A DNA stretch of 64,000 nt from Rhodoferax sp. (GCF_023700745.1 NZ_JAMPYG010000001.1:248001-312000), one strand, 5' to 3'; numbered from the stretch's first letter, positions 48,650 through 61,934 are shown. Numbers and translations are program-made. Notes: generated by a model not told the origin, from the sequence alone.

Positions 48650-49624
48650 TCAGGCACGGGCTTCCTGCTGGTGTGCCAGAGCCATCACCTGCTCAGGCGG
48701 CAGTGCCTTGAGCTTGTGGTCGCTCCAGACCTGACGCCAACGCCGGGCACCGGGCAACCCATGACGCAAGCCCAGCATGTGCCGGGCAATGGCTTGCCAA
48801 GGCGTGCCGAAGCGGGCCGCCTGCTGGTTCATGTAGGCCACCATCCGCAGTTCGATGGCTTCGCGCGTCTGGCCGACCTGACCGGCATCGGCAAAAAACA
48901 GCTGGTCCCACTCGGCGAGCCACCACGGGTTGTGGTAGGCCTCCCGGCCCAGCATGACGCCATCCACCTGCTGCAGGTGCTCCTCGATCTGGGCAGTCCG
49001 GGTGATACCGCCATTGATGACAAATTCAAGCGCCGGAAAGTCCTGTTTGAGCCGGTACACCGCTGCATAGCGCAGCGGCGGTATCTCGCGGTTGTCTTTC
49101 GGACTCAAGCCCTGCAGCCAGGCGTTGCGCGCATGGACGATGAAGGTGCGGCATCCAGCCAGGCTGAGCATTCCGACAAAGTCGCGCACAAACTCATAAC
49201 TTTCCGTTTTGTCAATGCCAATGCGGTGCTTCACCGTGACCGGAATCGACACCGCGTCCAGCATGGCCTTCACGCCGTCAGCCACCAAAGCCGGCTCGCG
49301 CATCAGACAGGCACCGAAGGCGCCGCGCTGCACCCGCTCGCTGGGACAACCGCAATTCAGGTTCACCTCGCTGTAGCCCCATTCCTGGGCCATTCGTGCG
49401 CACTGCGCCAGGTCGGCAGGCTCACTGCCGCCCAGCTGCAGCGCCAGCGGCAACTCAGCCGCGTTGAAATCCAGGTGGCGCGCCCGGTCGCCGTGAATCA
49501 GGGCGCCGGTGGTCACCATCTCGCTGTACAGCAGGGCATGACGCGACAGCAGGCGATGCAGGTAACGACAATGCCTGTCGGTCCAGTCGAGCATGGGGGC
49601 AACGCAGATTTTGTGGCTGATCAC
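48650..49624 (-). CDS. dusA: tRNA-dihydrouridine(20/20a) synthase DusA
   Basis: DusA reduces uridine to dihydrouridine in the tRNA D-loop using FMN. The protein (324 residues with the GTG at 49624) shows CVAPMLDWTDRHCRYLHRLLS at the N-terminus, the catalytic-Cys block VNLNCGCPSERVQRGAFGACLM, and NGGITRTAQIEEHLQQVDGVMLGREAYHNPW. The DWTDRHCRY start identifies the DusA subgroup. The start is uncertain: a TTG at 49681 is also possible and neither has a strong ribosome-binding site. Confidence 0.9.
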   Translation of the reverse strand: MISHKICVAPMLDWTDRHCRYLHRLLSRHALLYSEMVTTGALIHGDRARHLDFNAAELPLALQLGGSEPADLAQCARMAQEWGYSEVNLNCGCPSERVQRGAFGACLMREPALVADGVKAMLDAVSIPVTVKHRIGIDKTESYEFVRDFVGMLSLAGCRTFIVHARNAWLQGLSPKDNREIPPLRYAAVYRLKQDFPALEFVINGGITRTAQIEEHLQQVDGVMLGREAYHNPWWLAEWDQLFFADAGQVGQTREAIELRMVAYMNQQAARFGTPWQAIARHMLGLRHGLPGARRWRQVWSDHKLKALPPEQVMALAHQQEARA

Positions 49625-49746
49625 AGAAGTTTCAATGGTTGGGTTCAGGGGGCACGATTTTCCCCTGCTTGCGGCCAGCAAAGCACGGCATCGGCCTGAA
49701 ACACTTATAAAAAACGGTTCTTGTTCGCAATGGGATAATTTGCACC

Positions 49747-50580
49747 ATGACGATCACCATCAAAGACCCCGAAGGCATTGCCGGCATGCGCGTCGCCGGC
49801 CGCCTGGCCGCCGAACTGCTGGACTATCTGGCCTCATTTGTGAAACCCGGTGTCACCACCAACGAACTCGACCGTCTGGCCGAAGACTACACCACGCAAG
49901 TGCTGGGGGCCATTTCAGCACCCCTGAACTATGCGCCAGGCGGCCACAACCCCTACCCCAAATCCATCTGTACCTCGATCAATCACCAGGTCTGCCACGG
50001 CATTCCCAACGACAAGCCGCTCAAAAAAGGCGACATCATCAACATCGATGTCACCGTCATCAAGAACGGCTGGCACGGCGACTCCAGCCGCATGTACATG
50101 GTGGGTGAGGTGTCGGTGGCAGCCCGGCGACTCTGCAAACTGACCTATGAAGCCATGTGGAAGGGCATCATGAAAGTGCGCGATGGCGCCTACCTGGGCG
50201 ACATCGGCCATGCCATCCAGAGTTTTGCCGAGGGGCAAGGCCTGAGTGTCGTGCGCGAATATTGCGGCCACGGCATTGGCCAGAACTTTCACGAAGATCC
50301 GCAGATCCTGCACTACGGCAAGCCAGGTACCCTGGAGCAACTCAAGGCCGGCATGACCATCACCATCGAGCCCATGCTCAATGTCGGTCGCAAGGAGATC
50401 AAGGCACTCGGTGACGGCTGGACCATCGTCACCAAAGACCACTCGCTGTCGGCACAATGGGAGCACACGGTGCTGGTCACCGCCACGGGTTATGAGGTCC
50501 TGACCCTGTCTGCCAACAGCCCGGCGATTCCGGAATTTGTCAAACCCACAGTACCCGCGGTCATATTATCCGCCGCCTGA
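49747..50580 (+). CDS. map: Methionine aminopeptidase, type I
   Basis: Map removes initiator Met. The 277-residue pita-bread metalloprotease has the metal ligands in [19 protein letters not shown] (two Asp), [14 protein letters not shown] (His), TIEPML and the final Glu in [11 protein letters not shown]. There is no ribosome-binding site before the ATG; a GATAAT at 49734-49739 sits only seven bases upstream of it, so the message might be leaderless. Confidence 0.93.
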   Translation: MTITIKDPEGIAGMRVAGRLAAELLDYLASFVKPGVTTNELDRLAEDYTTQVLGAISAPLNYAPGGHNPYPKSICTSINHQVCHGIPNDKPLKKGDIINIDVTVIKNGWHGDSSRMYMVGEVSVAARRLCKLTYEAMWKGIMKVRDGAYLGDIGHAIQSFAEGQGLSVVREYCGHGIGQNFHEDPQILHYGKPGTLEQLKAGMTITIEPMLNVGRKEIKALGDGWTIVTKDHSLSAQWEHTVLVTATGYEVLTLSANSPAIPEFVKPTVPAVILSAA

Positions 50581-50603
50581 TTGGCGCGCTCCAGGGCCTA
50601 CCC

Positions 50604-53188
50604 ATGACGGACTTCAAAGCGCTGCGTGAAGAATTCCGTGCCAAAAAAGCGGCGCTGTTGCAACCGTTGGCAGAAGGCAGTCGCAGCGCGCGCGGGGTCG
50701 GCAGCACACTGGGCAAGCTGACAAAACTGGCCGATCAGACCCTGGTCAGCCTTTGGCAGCGCGCGGCATTTCCGCCGTCGCTGACCCTGGCCGCCGTGGG
50801 CGGCTACGGTCGCGGCGAATTGTTCCCGCATTCGGATGTGGATGTGCTGGTCCTGCTGCCTGATGCCATCGTGCTGGAGCATGACGCTGACCTCAAGACC
50901 CGCCTTGAGGGTTTCATTGGCAGTTGCTGGGACACCGGCCTTGAGATCGGCTCCAGTGTGCGCTCGGTGGCCGACTGCCTGCGTGAGGCGCGTCAGGATG
51001 TCACCGTCCAAACGTCCTTGCTGGAGTCGCGCCTGATCACCGGCAATGGAAGCGTCTATGAGCAGTTCAGACAGCAATTTGTCGCAGCCATCGACCCGCA
51101 GGCTTTTTTTGTCGCCAAAACCCTGGAACTGCACCAGCGCCACAGCAAGTTTGACAACACCCCTTACGCGCTGGAACCCAACTGCAAGGAGTCGCCCGGC
51201 GGCCTGCGTGATCTGCAAGTAATTCTGTGGGTGGCCAAAGCGGCGGGTTTTGGCAACAACTGGAACGAACTCGCCCAAAATGGCCTGGCCACGGCCTTTG
51301 AAGTCCAGCAGATCAAACGCAATGAAGCCCTGCTCTGGCTCATTCGTACCCGTTTGCACCTGATCGCCAAACGGCGCGAAGACCGGCTGATTTTCGACAT
51401 GCAAAACGCCGTGGCGCAAGCCTTTGGCTTTCAAGCGCCGCCTATGACAACTGACAAGCGTTCATTTGTTCGCCCCAGCGAGGCGCTCATGAAACGCTAC
51501 TACTGGGCTGCCAAGGCCGTGACCCAGCTCAACCAGATCTTGTTGCTCAACATTGAAGAGCGCCTGAGCCCCAGCACCCATGCGCCGCGCCCCATCAATG
51601 CCCGTTTTTCCGACAAGGCGGGCATGGTCGAAGTGGTCAGCGACGACCTTTACCGGCGTGAACCACAGGCCATTCTCGAAACGTTCCTGGTGTTCCAGAC
51701 CGCCGGCATGAATGGTTTGTCGGCGCGGACGCTGCGGGCGCTGTACAACGCCCGCGACCTGATGAATGGCCAGTTCCGCAATGACCCGGTCAACCACGCC
51801 ACCTTCATGCAGATTCTGCAGCAGCGCAGCGGCATTACCCACGCCATGCGGCTGATGAACCAGACCTCGGTCCTGGGGCGCTATTTATGGGCCTTCCGCA
51901 AAATCGTCGGGCAGATGCAGCACGACCTGTTCCATGTCTACACGGTAGACCAGCATGTGCTGATGGTGCTGCGCAACGTTCGGCGTTTTTTCATTGTCGA
52001 ACACGCCCACGAGTACCCGTTTTGCTCGCAACTGGCCAGCGGCTGGGACCGACCCTGGGTGCTGTATGTGGCGGCCCTGTTCCACGATATTGCCAAAGGC
52101 CGCGGCGGTGACCACTCCCAACTGGGCGAAATTGAGGCACGGCGCTTTTGCAAACAGCACAACGTGAACCGGGAAAGCACCGACCTGATCGCGTTTATCG
52201 TGCGTGAACACCTGACCATGAGCCGCGTGGCCCAGAAAACCGACCTCAGCGACCCCGATGTGATTGCAACCTTTGCGCAACGGGTTGGCAACGAGCGCCA
52301 CCTGACTGCGCTTTACCTGTTCACCGTGGCCGACATTCGTGGTACCTCGCCCAAGGTCTGGAACGCCTGGAAAGGCAAGTTGCTTGAAGACCTCTACCGT
52401 CTGACGTTGCGCGTGCTCGGCGGGCACACGGCCGACCCGCATGTCGAAGTCGAAACCCGCAAGCGCGAGGCCCTGATCCAGCTGGCCTTGCACGCCCAAC
52501 CCTTCGAGGGGCACAAGGCCTTGTGGGACACCATGGATGTGGGCTATTTCATGCGCCACGACGCCTCCGACATTGCCTGGCACACGCGCCAACTCTCGCG
52601 CCATGTCAATTCCGGCAAGTCGATTGTGCGGGCCCGCCTGTCGCCGCTGGGCGAAGGCCTGCAAGTGCTGGTCTACACCCCCGACCAGGCCGATCTGTTT
52701 GCCCGCATCTGCGGCTACTTCGAACACCGGGGCTTCAGCATTCTGGACGCGCGCGTGCATACCGCCAACAACCGCTACGCGCTCGACACCTTTCAGGTTA
52801 CTGCCCAGACCATGCCCGAGCTCTACCATGAGCTTGCCAGCATGATGGAGGCCGAACTGGCCCGTGCCATCATGCAAACCGGGCCGCTGCCTGCGCCTGG
52901 CAAGGGACGGGTTTCGCGACGTGTCAAGAGTTTTCCGATTGCACCCCGTGTGAGTTTGCAACCCGATGAAAAAGGCCAGCGCTGGCTGCTCAACATCTCG
53001 GCCAGCGACCGCGTCGGCCTGCTGTACAGCGTGGCCCGGGTGCTGGCCGGGCACAAGGTCAACGTGCAGCTGGCCAAGATCAACACCCTGGGTGAGCGCG
53101 TTGACGACACCTTTTTGATCGATGGGCCGGAGTTGCAGGAAAACAAGGCCCAGATCGCCATCGAAACCGAGCTGCTCGAAGCCCTGGC

Positions 53189-53192
<4 letters not shown>
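50604..53192 (+). CDS. glnD: Bifunctional uridylyltransferase/uridylyl-removing enzyme
   Basis: GlnD uridylylates and deuridylylates PII proteins in response to glutamine. The 862-residue protein has the nucleotidyltransferase block [21 protein letters not shown] near residue 65, the GlnD_UR region ([18 protein letters not shown]), an HD domain ([20 protein letters not shown]) that removes UMP, and two C-terminal ACT domains for glutamine sensing (about 690-765 and 795-860). It starts 23 bases after map. Its TAA overlaps the def stop by four bases on the other strand. Confidence 0.96.
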
Positions 53193-55793
<2,601 letters not shown>

Positions 55794-56828
55794 TCAGGAA
55801 AAAAGCCGGCGCGCCAGCGGCGAACCCGCCGCCAGCTCACGCTGGGCCAGCATGTCATAGAGCTGTTCCAGCTCAGATGCGATCACAGCCATGCCCTCGG
55901 GCGACAAGGCGGCGCCCTGGTCGTCGGTGACCATGCCGTCCATCTCTTGCGCCAGCGCATCGGCCACTTCACGCATGCGCTCAAACGGGTTTTCAGTGCG
56001 GTCCACCTGCGCCACATCCAGCCCCAGCGTGATCTGGCGCAAGGCCGACTGGGTGGGGTCGTCAGCCAGGGCGGTGAGCGTGTCAAAGTTCAGGCTCACC
56101 ACCGGCGGCAGGCCGCTCGTTCTGGCCGGAATCACCATCCGGCCAGCGATGGAACCCATGACAAAACCGAATTTTGCCGCTGTTTGCTGGATATAGCTGG
56201 GGCTCCAGGCCGCCCGGCGCGCCTGCACCACCAGCACCAGCTGGGCATCGTGGCCGCTGGCGAACTGGTCCAGCTCGCGCGCCCGGTTGACCTCATTGCG
56301 CATCACGGGCAAATCGGGCGTGCCATTGATGGCATCGCAGAAATCCTGGGTTTTCATGACAAATTCGGAAAACTCGATGTCGTTGAGCGGGCCGGAGCGG
56401 TTGGCCAGTTGCACACCGGCTTGCAACTGGACGTATGTTTGGCCTGCCATCGGTGGCTCCCAGCGCTGGCTCAGGGCATTCAGGCCCTCGATGGCAAAAG
56501 GTTTGCTGCCCACCCGTCGCGTCAATGGCAATGCTGCCAGCACGGCTTCGCCAGACACTGGCGCCTCCAGTGCAATCGGCGCCACGGCATCAATCAGCAA
56601 ATCGAGCGCCGGCTTTTTTTCCGGGGCTGGCGCGGCAAACGTGTCGCCGTCAAGCGGGTGGTCGCTCAAATGGGGCTCAATGCGCCCTTCCAGGGATTCC
56701 GGCAACCGCGACGCTACCGGTTCCGCCTGGCGCGGTTTGTTTTTTCTGGCCAGCCAGGCGTAATAAGCCGCCATGGCCAGCAACACCAGTACCCCCAATA
56801 CCAGCAAACCCAATTGCAAAGACATCAT
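55794..56828 (-). CDS. zipA: Cell division protein ZipA-like
   Basis: ZipA anchors FtsZ to the inner membrane. The 344-residue protein has an N-terminal membrane anchor (QLGLLVLGVLVLLAMAAYYAW), a charged and Pro-rich linker and a C-terminal FtsZ-binding domain of about 130 residues (VQLQAGVQLANRSGPLNDIEFSEFV and ITLGLDVAQVDRTENPFERM). Sequence conservation of ZipA is low, so the call rests also on position between smc and ligA, as in E. coli and many betaproteobacteria. ATGA overlaps the smc stop. Confidence 0.87.
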   Translation of the reverse strand: MMSLQLGLLVLGVLVLLAMAAYYAWLARKNKPRQAEPVASRLPESLEGRIEPHLSDHPLDGDTFAAPAPEKKPALDLLIDAVAPIALEAPVSGEAVLAALPLTRRVGSKPFAIEGLNALSQRWEPPMAGQTYVQLQAGVQLANRSGPLNDIEFSEFVMKTQDFCDAINGTPDLPVMRNEVNRARELDQFASGHDAQLVLVVQARRAAWSPSYIQQTAAKFGFVMGSIAGRMVIPARTSGLPPVVSLNFDTLTALADDPTQSALRQITLGLDVAQVDRTENPFERMREVADALAQEMDGMVTDDQGAALSPEGMAVIASELEQLYDMLAQRELAAGSPLARRLFS

Positions 56829-59800
56829 TCACTCCATTCTGTCATCGACAGCGCCACGTCCATGTCCACCGCCACAATGCGTGACACGCCTTGTTCCTGC
56901 ATGGTGACACCGATCAGCTGTCTGGCCATTTCCATGGCGATCTTGTTGTGGCTGATGAACAAAAACTGGGTGTCTTTGCTCATGCTGGTCACGAGTTTGG
57001 CATAACGCTCTGTGTTGGCATCGTCCAGCGGCGCATCGACTTCGTCAAGCAGGCAGAAAGGCGCCGGATTGAGCTGGAAAATGGCAAACACCAGCGCAAT
57101 CGCGGTCAGTGCCTTTTCCCCCCCCGAAAGCAGGGCAATGCTCTGGTTTTTCTTGCCCGGCGGTTGTGCCACCACCTGCACCCCCGAGTCCAGGATTTCG
57201 TCGCCGGTGATCACCAGGCGCGCATTGCCCCCGCCAAACAGCTCCGGAAACATCTTGCCAAAGTGTTCATTGACCTTGTTGAAGGTACCCGACAACAGCT
57301 CACGGGTTTCGCCATCGATTTTCCTGATGGCGTCTTCGAGCGTGGTCATGGCCGCCATCAGGTCAGCCATCTGGGCATCCAGAAACTGCTTGCGTTCGCG
57401 CGCAGCGACCAGCTCATCCAGGGCCGCCAGATTGACCGCGCCAAGGGTGGCAATGTCGCGGTTGATGCGGTCTATCTCGCCCTGCAAACCAGCCAGGCGC
57501 ACGTTGTCCTGAGCAATCGACAGTGCCACCGCCTGCAGGTCGGCCTGGGCGTCGCTCAGGAGCTGGCTGTATTGCTCAAAACCCAGCCGGGCCGCTTGTT
57601 CCTTGAGCTGGAATTCGGTGATGCGGGCGCGCAAAGGGTCCAGGTCACGCTCAAATTGCAGCCTGCGCTCGTCGCTGGCGCGCAGTTTGGCCGTCAGGTC
57701 GTCGTACTGGCTGCGCTGGGCGCCCAGCGCTTGTTCACGTTCCAGCTTGACGGCCAGGGCCTGCTGCAGTCCGCCCTGCGCGGCGGCGTCGTTGAGGCGC
57801 GCCAGTTCATCCTGTGCCCGTTGCGTTTCCGACGCCACCGCTGCCGCTTGCGCCACCGCGGTCTCGATGCCGCGCGACAACTCGGCCTTGCGCGCGTCCA
57901 GGCTGCGCAAGCTGAAAGTGGCCTCCTGTTTTTCACGCTCCAGGCTGCGCAACTGCTCGCGGCTGGCGCCCAGTTTGCGCTCGGCCGCCATCACCTGGTC
58001 ATCAAGCTCAGCATGGCGCTGCTGGGCGTCGGCAAGCTGCATGTCGAGTTCCTCGAAGCGCGCCTCGGCGGTAACACGGCGCTCCTGCAATTCGTCAAGC
58101 TGGCCCTCCACCTCCGCCAGGTCACTGGCAAGCTGGGCACTGCGACTGCGGGCCTGCTCGGCCTGCTGGCTCAACTGCAACGTCTGCACCTGCAGCGTGT
58201 GGGTGTTCTGCTGTGTCTCGGCCGCTTCCTTTCGGGTCATGGCCAGGCGCTGTGCGACATCGGCATAGGCGGCCTCGGCACGCACCAGCAAGGCACGCGC
58301 CTCGTCGCTGATCAGCACCTGGGCGCGCAGCTCCTTTTCCAGGTTTTCAATTTCCTGGGCGCGCGCCAGCAGGCCCGCCTGCTCGGAGTCGGGCGCGTAA
58401 AAGCCGACGCTGTGGCGGCCGACCGCATGGCCGGTCCTGACGTAAATGAACTCACCCGCTTGCAACTTGTCGCGGCTGCCCAAGGCGTCTTCAAGACTGT
58501 TCGCGGTAAAGCAGCCCTGCAACCAGTCGTCCAGTACCGCTTTTTGACCGGCATCGTGCAGCCGCAGCAAGTCAGACAGCCTGGGCATCGCGCCGTGGGC
58601 CGGCGCCGGGGCAGCGGGCGGCGGGCTGTAAAACGCCAGCTTGGCCGGTGGCGCGTCCTGCGCAAAGGCGCGCACCAGTTCCAGCCGGCTCACCTCCAGG
58701 GCACCCAGGCGTTCACGCAAAGCGCCTTCCAGGGCGTTCTCCCAACCTTGCTCAATATGCAAGCGACTCCACAGGCCCTGCAAGTGGTCAAGGCCGTGTT
58801 TTTGCAGCCAGGGCTGCAACTTGCCGTCGGTCCTGACCTTTTCCTGCAGCGCCTTGAGCGCTTCGAGCCGGGCTGACAGCTCGGCCAGCTGCGCCGACTC
58901 GCGGTTCACGCTCTGCTGCTGGTTGCGGCGCCGCTCGTCCAGCTCCGGGGCGCTGTCGCTCAACGTCTCGAGCCGGGCCTGCGCCACACTGGAGGCCTCC
59001 TGCGCCAGATCCAGCTGGCGCTGCAGTTCGGTTAATTTAAGCTCATCCGGCGCCACCAGGCTGTTGCGGTCGGCCAGCAGGCGCTCACGGCGTGAGCCCA
59101 GCTGGCGCGACTGTTCTTCAATGCTGCGCTGCTCGGCGGCCAGCACGCCAATCTGTTGCTGCACCTGACCCACGCTGGCACGCTGGTCGCCGGCAGCGCG
59201 CTGGGCCTGGCGCAGCGCCTCTTCCAGCGTCGGCAGGTGTTGCGCTTGCTCCTCCAATTGGGCGGCCAGCACCTCGTTTTTGTCCTCGCCCAGCAGTTCG
59301 AGTTCTGCCAAATCTTCCAGGGCAGCCTCGGCGTCCTGGCGGCGTGTGGCCCATTCGGTGCCCTGCTCAGCCAGGGTGCGCATCCGCAGTTCAACGCGCT
59401 GGCGCCCTTCCACCACAAAACGGATTTCAGCTTCCAGTCGCCCCACTTCGGCACTGGCTTCATACAAGCGGCCCTGCGCCTGGTTGACCTGGTCGCCAGC
59501 GGCGTAATGGGCCTGGCGCACGGTTTCCAGCTCGGCCTCGACGTGACGCAGGTCCGCCATGCGAGCCTCCAGCGCATTCACCGCAGCCAGGCCTTCTGTC
59601 TGGATCCGGTCCTGCTCGGCCTGTGATTCGCCGCGCTTCAAATACCAGAGCTGGTGCTGTTTGAGCGTGCCGGCAGCCGTCAGGGCGTTGAATTTTTGCG
59701 CTACCTCGGCCTGTTTTTCCAGCTTGTCGAGGTTGGCGTTGAGTTCGCGCAGGATATCTTCAACGCGGGTCAGGTTTTCCCGCGTATCGCCCAGGCGGTT

Positions 59801-60343
59801 TTCGGTCTCACGGCGGCGTTCCTTGTACTTCGATACGCCCGCCGCCTCTTCCAGGAACAGCCGAAGCTCCTCGGGCTTGCTCTCGATGATGCGGCTGATG
59901 GTGCCCTGGCCAATGATGGCGTAGGCGCGCGGCCCCAGCCCGGTGCCCAGAAACACATCCTGCACATCGCGCCGGCGCACCACCTGGTTGTTGATCAGGT
60001 AGCTGCTGTTGCCGTCGCGCGTCAGCACCCGCTTGACGGCGATCTCGCCAAACTGGTTCCACTGACCGCCGGCGCGGTGGTCGTCGTTGTCAAACACCAG
60101 CTCCACGCTGGCGCGGCTGGCCGGCTTGCGTGTGGTGGTGCCGTTGAAAATCACGTCCTGCATCGACTCGCCACGCAACTCCGAGGCCTTGCTCTCGCCC
60201 AGCACCCAGCGCACCGCGTCCATGATGTTCGATTTGCCGCAGCCATTGGGCCCGACCACCCCCACCAGTTGCCCTGGAAGCAAAAAATTGGTCGGCTCGG
60301 CGAATGACTTGAAGCCTGATAACTTGATGGAATTGAGGCGCAC
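56825..60343 (-). CDS. smc: Chromosome segregation protein SMC
   Basis: SMC is the condensin ATPase that compacts and organises the chromosome. The 1172-residue protein begins with MRLNSIKLSGFKSF, has Walker A GPNGCGKS at residues 31-38, two long coiled coils rich in Glu, Gln and Leu around a hinge near 500-640 (with a Pro/Ala loop PPPAAPAPAHG), and the ABC signature LLSGGEKALTA with Walker B CLLDEVDAPLDDAN near the end. The GTG at 60343 gives the family start. The 57-residue in-frame extension runs into the nested palindrome and is not SMC-like. scpA and scpB are not nearby. Confidence 0.95.
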   Translation of the reverse strand: MRLNSIKLSGFKSFAEPTNFLLPGQLVGVVGPNGCGKSNIMDAVRWVLGESKASELRGESMQDVIFNGTTTRKPASRASVELVFDNDDHRAGGQWNQFGEIAVKRVLTRDGNSSYLINNQVVRRRDVQDVFLGTGLGPRAYAIIGQGTISRIIESKPEELRLFLEEAAGVSKYKERRRETENRLGDTRENLTRVEDILRELNANLDKLEKQAEVAQKFNALTAAGTLKQHQLWYLKRGESQAEQDRIQTEGLAAVNALEARMADLRHVEAELETVRQAHYAAGDQVNQAQGRLYEASAEVGRLEAEIRFVVEGRQRVELRMRTLAEQGTEWATRRQDAEAALEDLAELELLGEDKNEVLAAQLEEQAQHLPTLEEALRQAQRAAGDQRASVGQVQQQIGVLAAEQRSIEEQSRQLGSRRERLLADRNSLVAPDELKLTELQRQLDLAQEASSVAQARLETLSDSAPELDERRRNQQQSVNRESAQLAELSARLEALKALQEKVRTDGKLQPWLQKHGLDHLQGLWSRLHIEQGWENALEGALRERLGALEVSRLELVRAFAQDAPPAKLAFYSPPPAAPAPAHGAMPRLSDLLRLHDAGQKAVLDDWLQGCFTANSLEDALGSRDKLQAGEFIYVRTGHAVGRHSVGFYAPDSEQAGLLARAQEIENLEKELRAQVLISDEARALLVRAEAAYADVAQRLAMTRKEAAETQQNTHTLQVQTLQLSQQAEQARSRSAQLASDLAEVEGQLDELQERRVTAEARFEELDMQLADAQQRHAELDDQVMAAERKLGASREQLRSLEREKQEATFSLRSLDARKAELSRGIETAVAQAAAVASETQRAQDELARLNDAAAQGGLQQALAVKLEREQALGAQRSQYDDLTAKLRASDERRLQFERDLDPLRARITEFQLKEQAARLGFEQYSQLLSDAQADLQAVALSIAQDNVRLAGLQGEIDRINRDIATLGAVNLAALDELVAARERKQFLDAQMADLMAAMTTLEDAIRKIDGETRELLSGTFNKVNEHFGKMFPELFGGGNARLVITGDEILDSGVQVVAQPPGKKNQSIALLSGGEKALTAIALVFAIFQLNPAPFCLLDEVDAPLDDANTERYAKLVTSMSKDTQFLFISHNKIAMEMARQLIGVTMQEQGVSRIVAVDMDVALSMTEWSE

Positions 60344-60451
60344 AGGAATCGGTAAAAACGGCAAATGGGAGGAAGCAACCCGGCCCACAGCCGGGTCAAA
60401 GAAAACGAGGTGCCATGATAACTTGCTGCCAGCCTGCCCAATCACTCGCAA

Positions 60452-60541
60452 AATCAGCCGGGCAATGCGCTTTGCGAAGGTAAAGAAGGAGCCCGCGCAG
60501 CGGGCGGGTGACACGCAGCAAGGCGCATTGCCCGGCTGATT
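60452..60541. repeat. Large nested palindrome upstream of smc
   Basis: AATCAGCCGGGCAATGCGC (60452-60470) and its exact complement GCGCATTGCCCGGCTGATT (60523-60541) form 19-base perfect arms. Inside them lies a second hairpin, GCCCGC-GCA-GCGGGC (60491-60505). The whole 90-base element fills most of the 276-base gap between the divergent smc and chrA genes. It has the form of a REP/MITE-like palindromic element or a structured RNA. No target-site duplication is obvious. Confidence 0.7.
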
Positions 60542-60619
60542 CGCCCCAGACGGTAGTTGTCAAGACAGATGTCCCGGTTTGCGCCGTGCTTCATCCGGGC
60601 CAGCACGGATAATTGCCTC

Positions 60620-61246
60620 ATGCCCAAAACAAGCCAACTCCACCCCAGGCAAGAACCTTTGCCTCCCGCTTCACCGTCCCCCGGCCCCAACTCATTGGGC
60701 GCGCTCTTCTGGGCCTTCACGGGTTTGGCACTGCAAGGCTTTGGCGGCGTGGTCGCCATTGCCCAACGCGAACTGGTGGACAAGAAGCAATGGCTCACCC
60801 AGGCCCAGTTTGTCGAAGACTGGGCGGTGGCCCAGGTGCTGCCCGGTCCCAATGTGGTGAACCTGTCGCTGATGATTGGCGACCGCTACTTTGGCGTGCG
60901 CGGCGGCATGGTGGCGCTGGCGGGCATGTTGAGCTTTCCGCTGGTCATTGTGTTGATCCTGGCGGCCTTGTTCTCGGGTGTCTCCGATTCGCCTATGGTG
61001 CAGGGCGCGTTGCGCGGCATGGGTGCGGTGGCGGCCGGCATGATCGTGGCCACCGGCCTGCGGCTGTTGTCTGCCCTGAAAGACAACGTGCTCGGAACCA
61101 CCATCAGCTGGACGCTGGCGGCGGCCACTTTTGTCGCCATTGCCCTGCTCAAGCTGCCGCTGATCTGGGTGTTGCTGGGCTTGGGCGGCCTGGCCGCGCT
61201 GTGGGCTTACCACCAGTTGGGGCGGCTCGGGAAAGGCGCGCCATGA
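60620..61246 (+). CDS. chrA1: Chromate transporter, N-terminal-type subunit
   Basis: The 208-residue membrane protein has one CHR domain, as in short-chain ChrA proteins that work as pairs. The CHR signature is visible in GFGGVVAIAQRELVDKKQWLTQAQFVEDWAVAQVLPGPNVVNLSLMIGD. About five or six helices are predicted. ChrA exports chromate by a chromate/sulfate-type antiport; whether this pair truly handles chromate is inferred. The ATG at 60620 is the family start. It overlaps the second half by four bases (ATGA). Confidence 0.87.
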   Translation: MPKTSQLHPRQEPLPPASPSPGPNSLGALFWAFTGLALQGFGGVVAIAQRELVDKKQWLTQAQFVEDWAVAQVLPGPNVVNLSLMIGDRYFGVRGGMVALAGMLSFPLVIVLILAALFSGVSDSPMVQGALRGMGAVAAGMIVATGLRLLSALKDNVLGTTISWTLAAATFVAIALLKLPLIWVLLGLGGLAALWAYHQLGRLGKGAP

Positions 61247-61848
61247 ACCACACCCTGATCACCCTGGGCGCGGCCGACTGGCTGGCACTGCTGACGCATT
61301 TTTTGTCGCTGTCGCTGCTGGCGGTGGGGGGGGCCATCACCACCGTACCCGACATGCACCGCACCCTGGTGTACCAGAACCATTGGCTCACCGACGGGCA
61401 ATTCAACGCCTCGATTGCCATCGCCCAGGCGGCGCCCGGCCCCAACGTGCTGTTTGTTGCCCTGATGGGCTGGCATGTGGGCCTGAACGCGGGCGGCGGT
61501 CTGACGGCAGGCTGGATCGGCTGGGGCAGCGCCTTGCTGGGCATGCTGCTGGCCATGCTGGGTATTTTGCTGCCCAGCACCACGCTCACTTTTGTGGCTT
61601 CGCGCTGGGGCCATCAAAACCGCGAACTGCGTGCCGTGCGGGCCTTCAAACAGGGCATGGCGCCGGTGGTGGTCGCCCTGTTGATCGCCACTGGCTGGAT
61701 TCTCACTGCCGCCCACGGCGCCGACCTGGCACATTGGCCGTTGTGGCTGCTGACCGCCGTGGTGGCGGTGCTGGTGTGGCGCACCCGGCTGCATTTGTTG
61801 TGGTTGCTCGGCGCCGGCGCATTGCTCGGGGCTATGGGCTGGGTTTGA
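61243..61848 (+). CDS. chrA2: Chromate transporter, second CHR-domain subunit
   Basis: The 201-residue membrane protein is the partner CHR protein (GGAITTVPDMHRTLVYQNHWLTDGQFNASIAIAQAAPGPNVLFVALMGWHVG), with about six helices. Paired short-chain CHR proteins form one transporter with opposite topologies. The start overlaps the first gene (ATGA), which ensures balanced synthesis. The longer in-frame frame from 60613 reads antiphase through the first gene and is not real. Confidence 0.87.
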   Translation: MNHTLITLGAADWLALLTHFLSLSLLAVGGAITTVPDMHRTLVYQNHWLTDGQFNASIAIAQAAPGPNVLFVALMGWHVGLNAGGGLTAGWIGWGSALLGMLLAMLGILLPSTTLTFVASRWGHQNRELRAVRAFKQGMAPVVVALLIATGWILTAAHGADLAHWPLWLLTAVVAVLVWRTRLHLLWLLGAGALLGAMGWV

Positions 61849-61934
61849 ACAAATCCATCATATTCTTTCTACATATATGGTAATCATCAAAATGTAGTTT
61901 GAAATATATGGGTTGGCCCGTACAGTCCACCCCC

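Noticed and set aside
56891-58876. A 661-codon open frame on the plus strand across smc
   Set aside because: Antisense to the SMC coiled coil; the repeated Leu/Gln/Arg pattern reflects the complement of Glu- and Gln-rich codons.
60344-60514. N-terminal extension of SMC from 60514
   Set aside because: It runs into the nested palindrome and has no SMC similarity. The GTG at 60343 gives the standard MRLNSIKLSGFKSF start.
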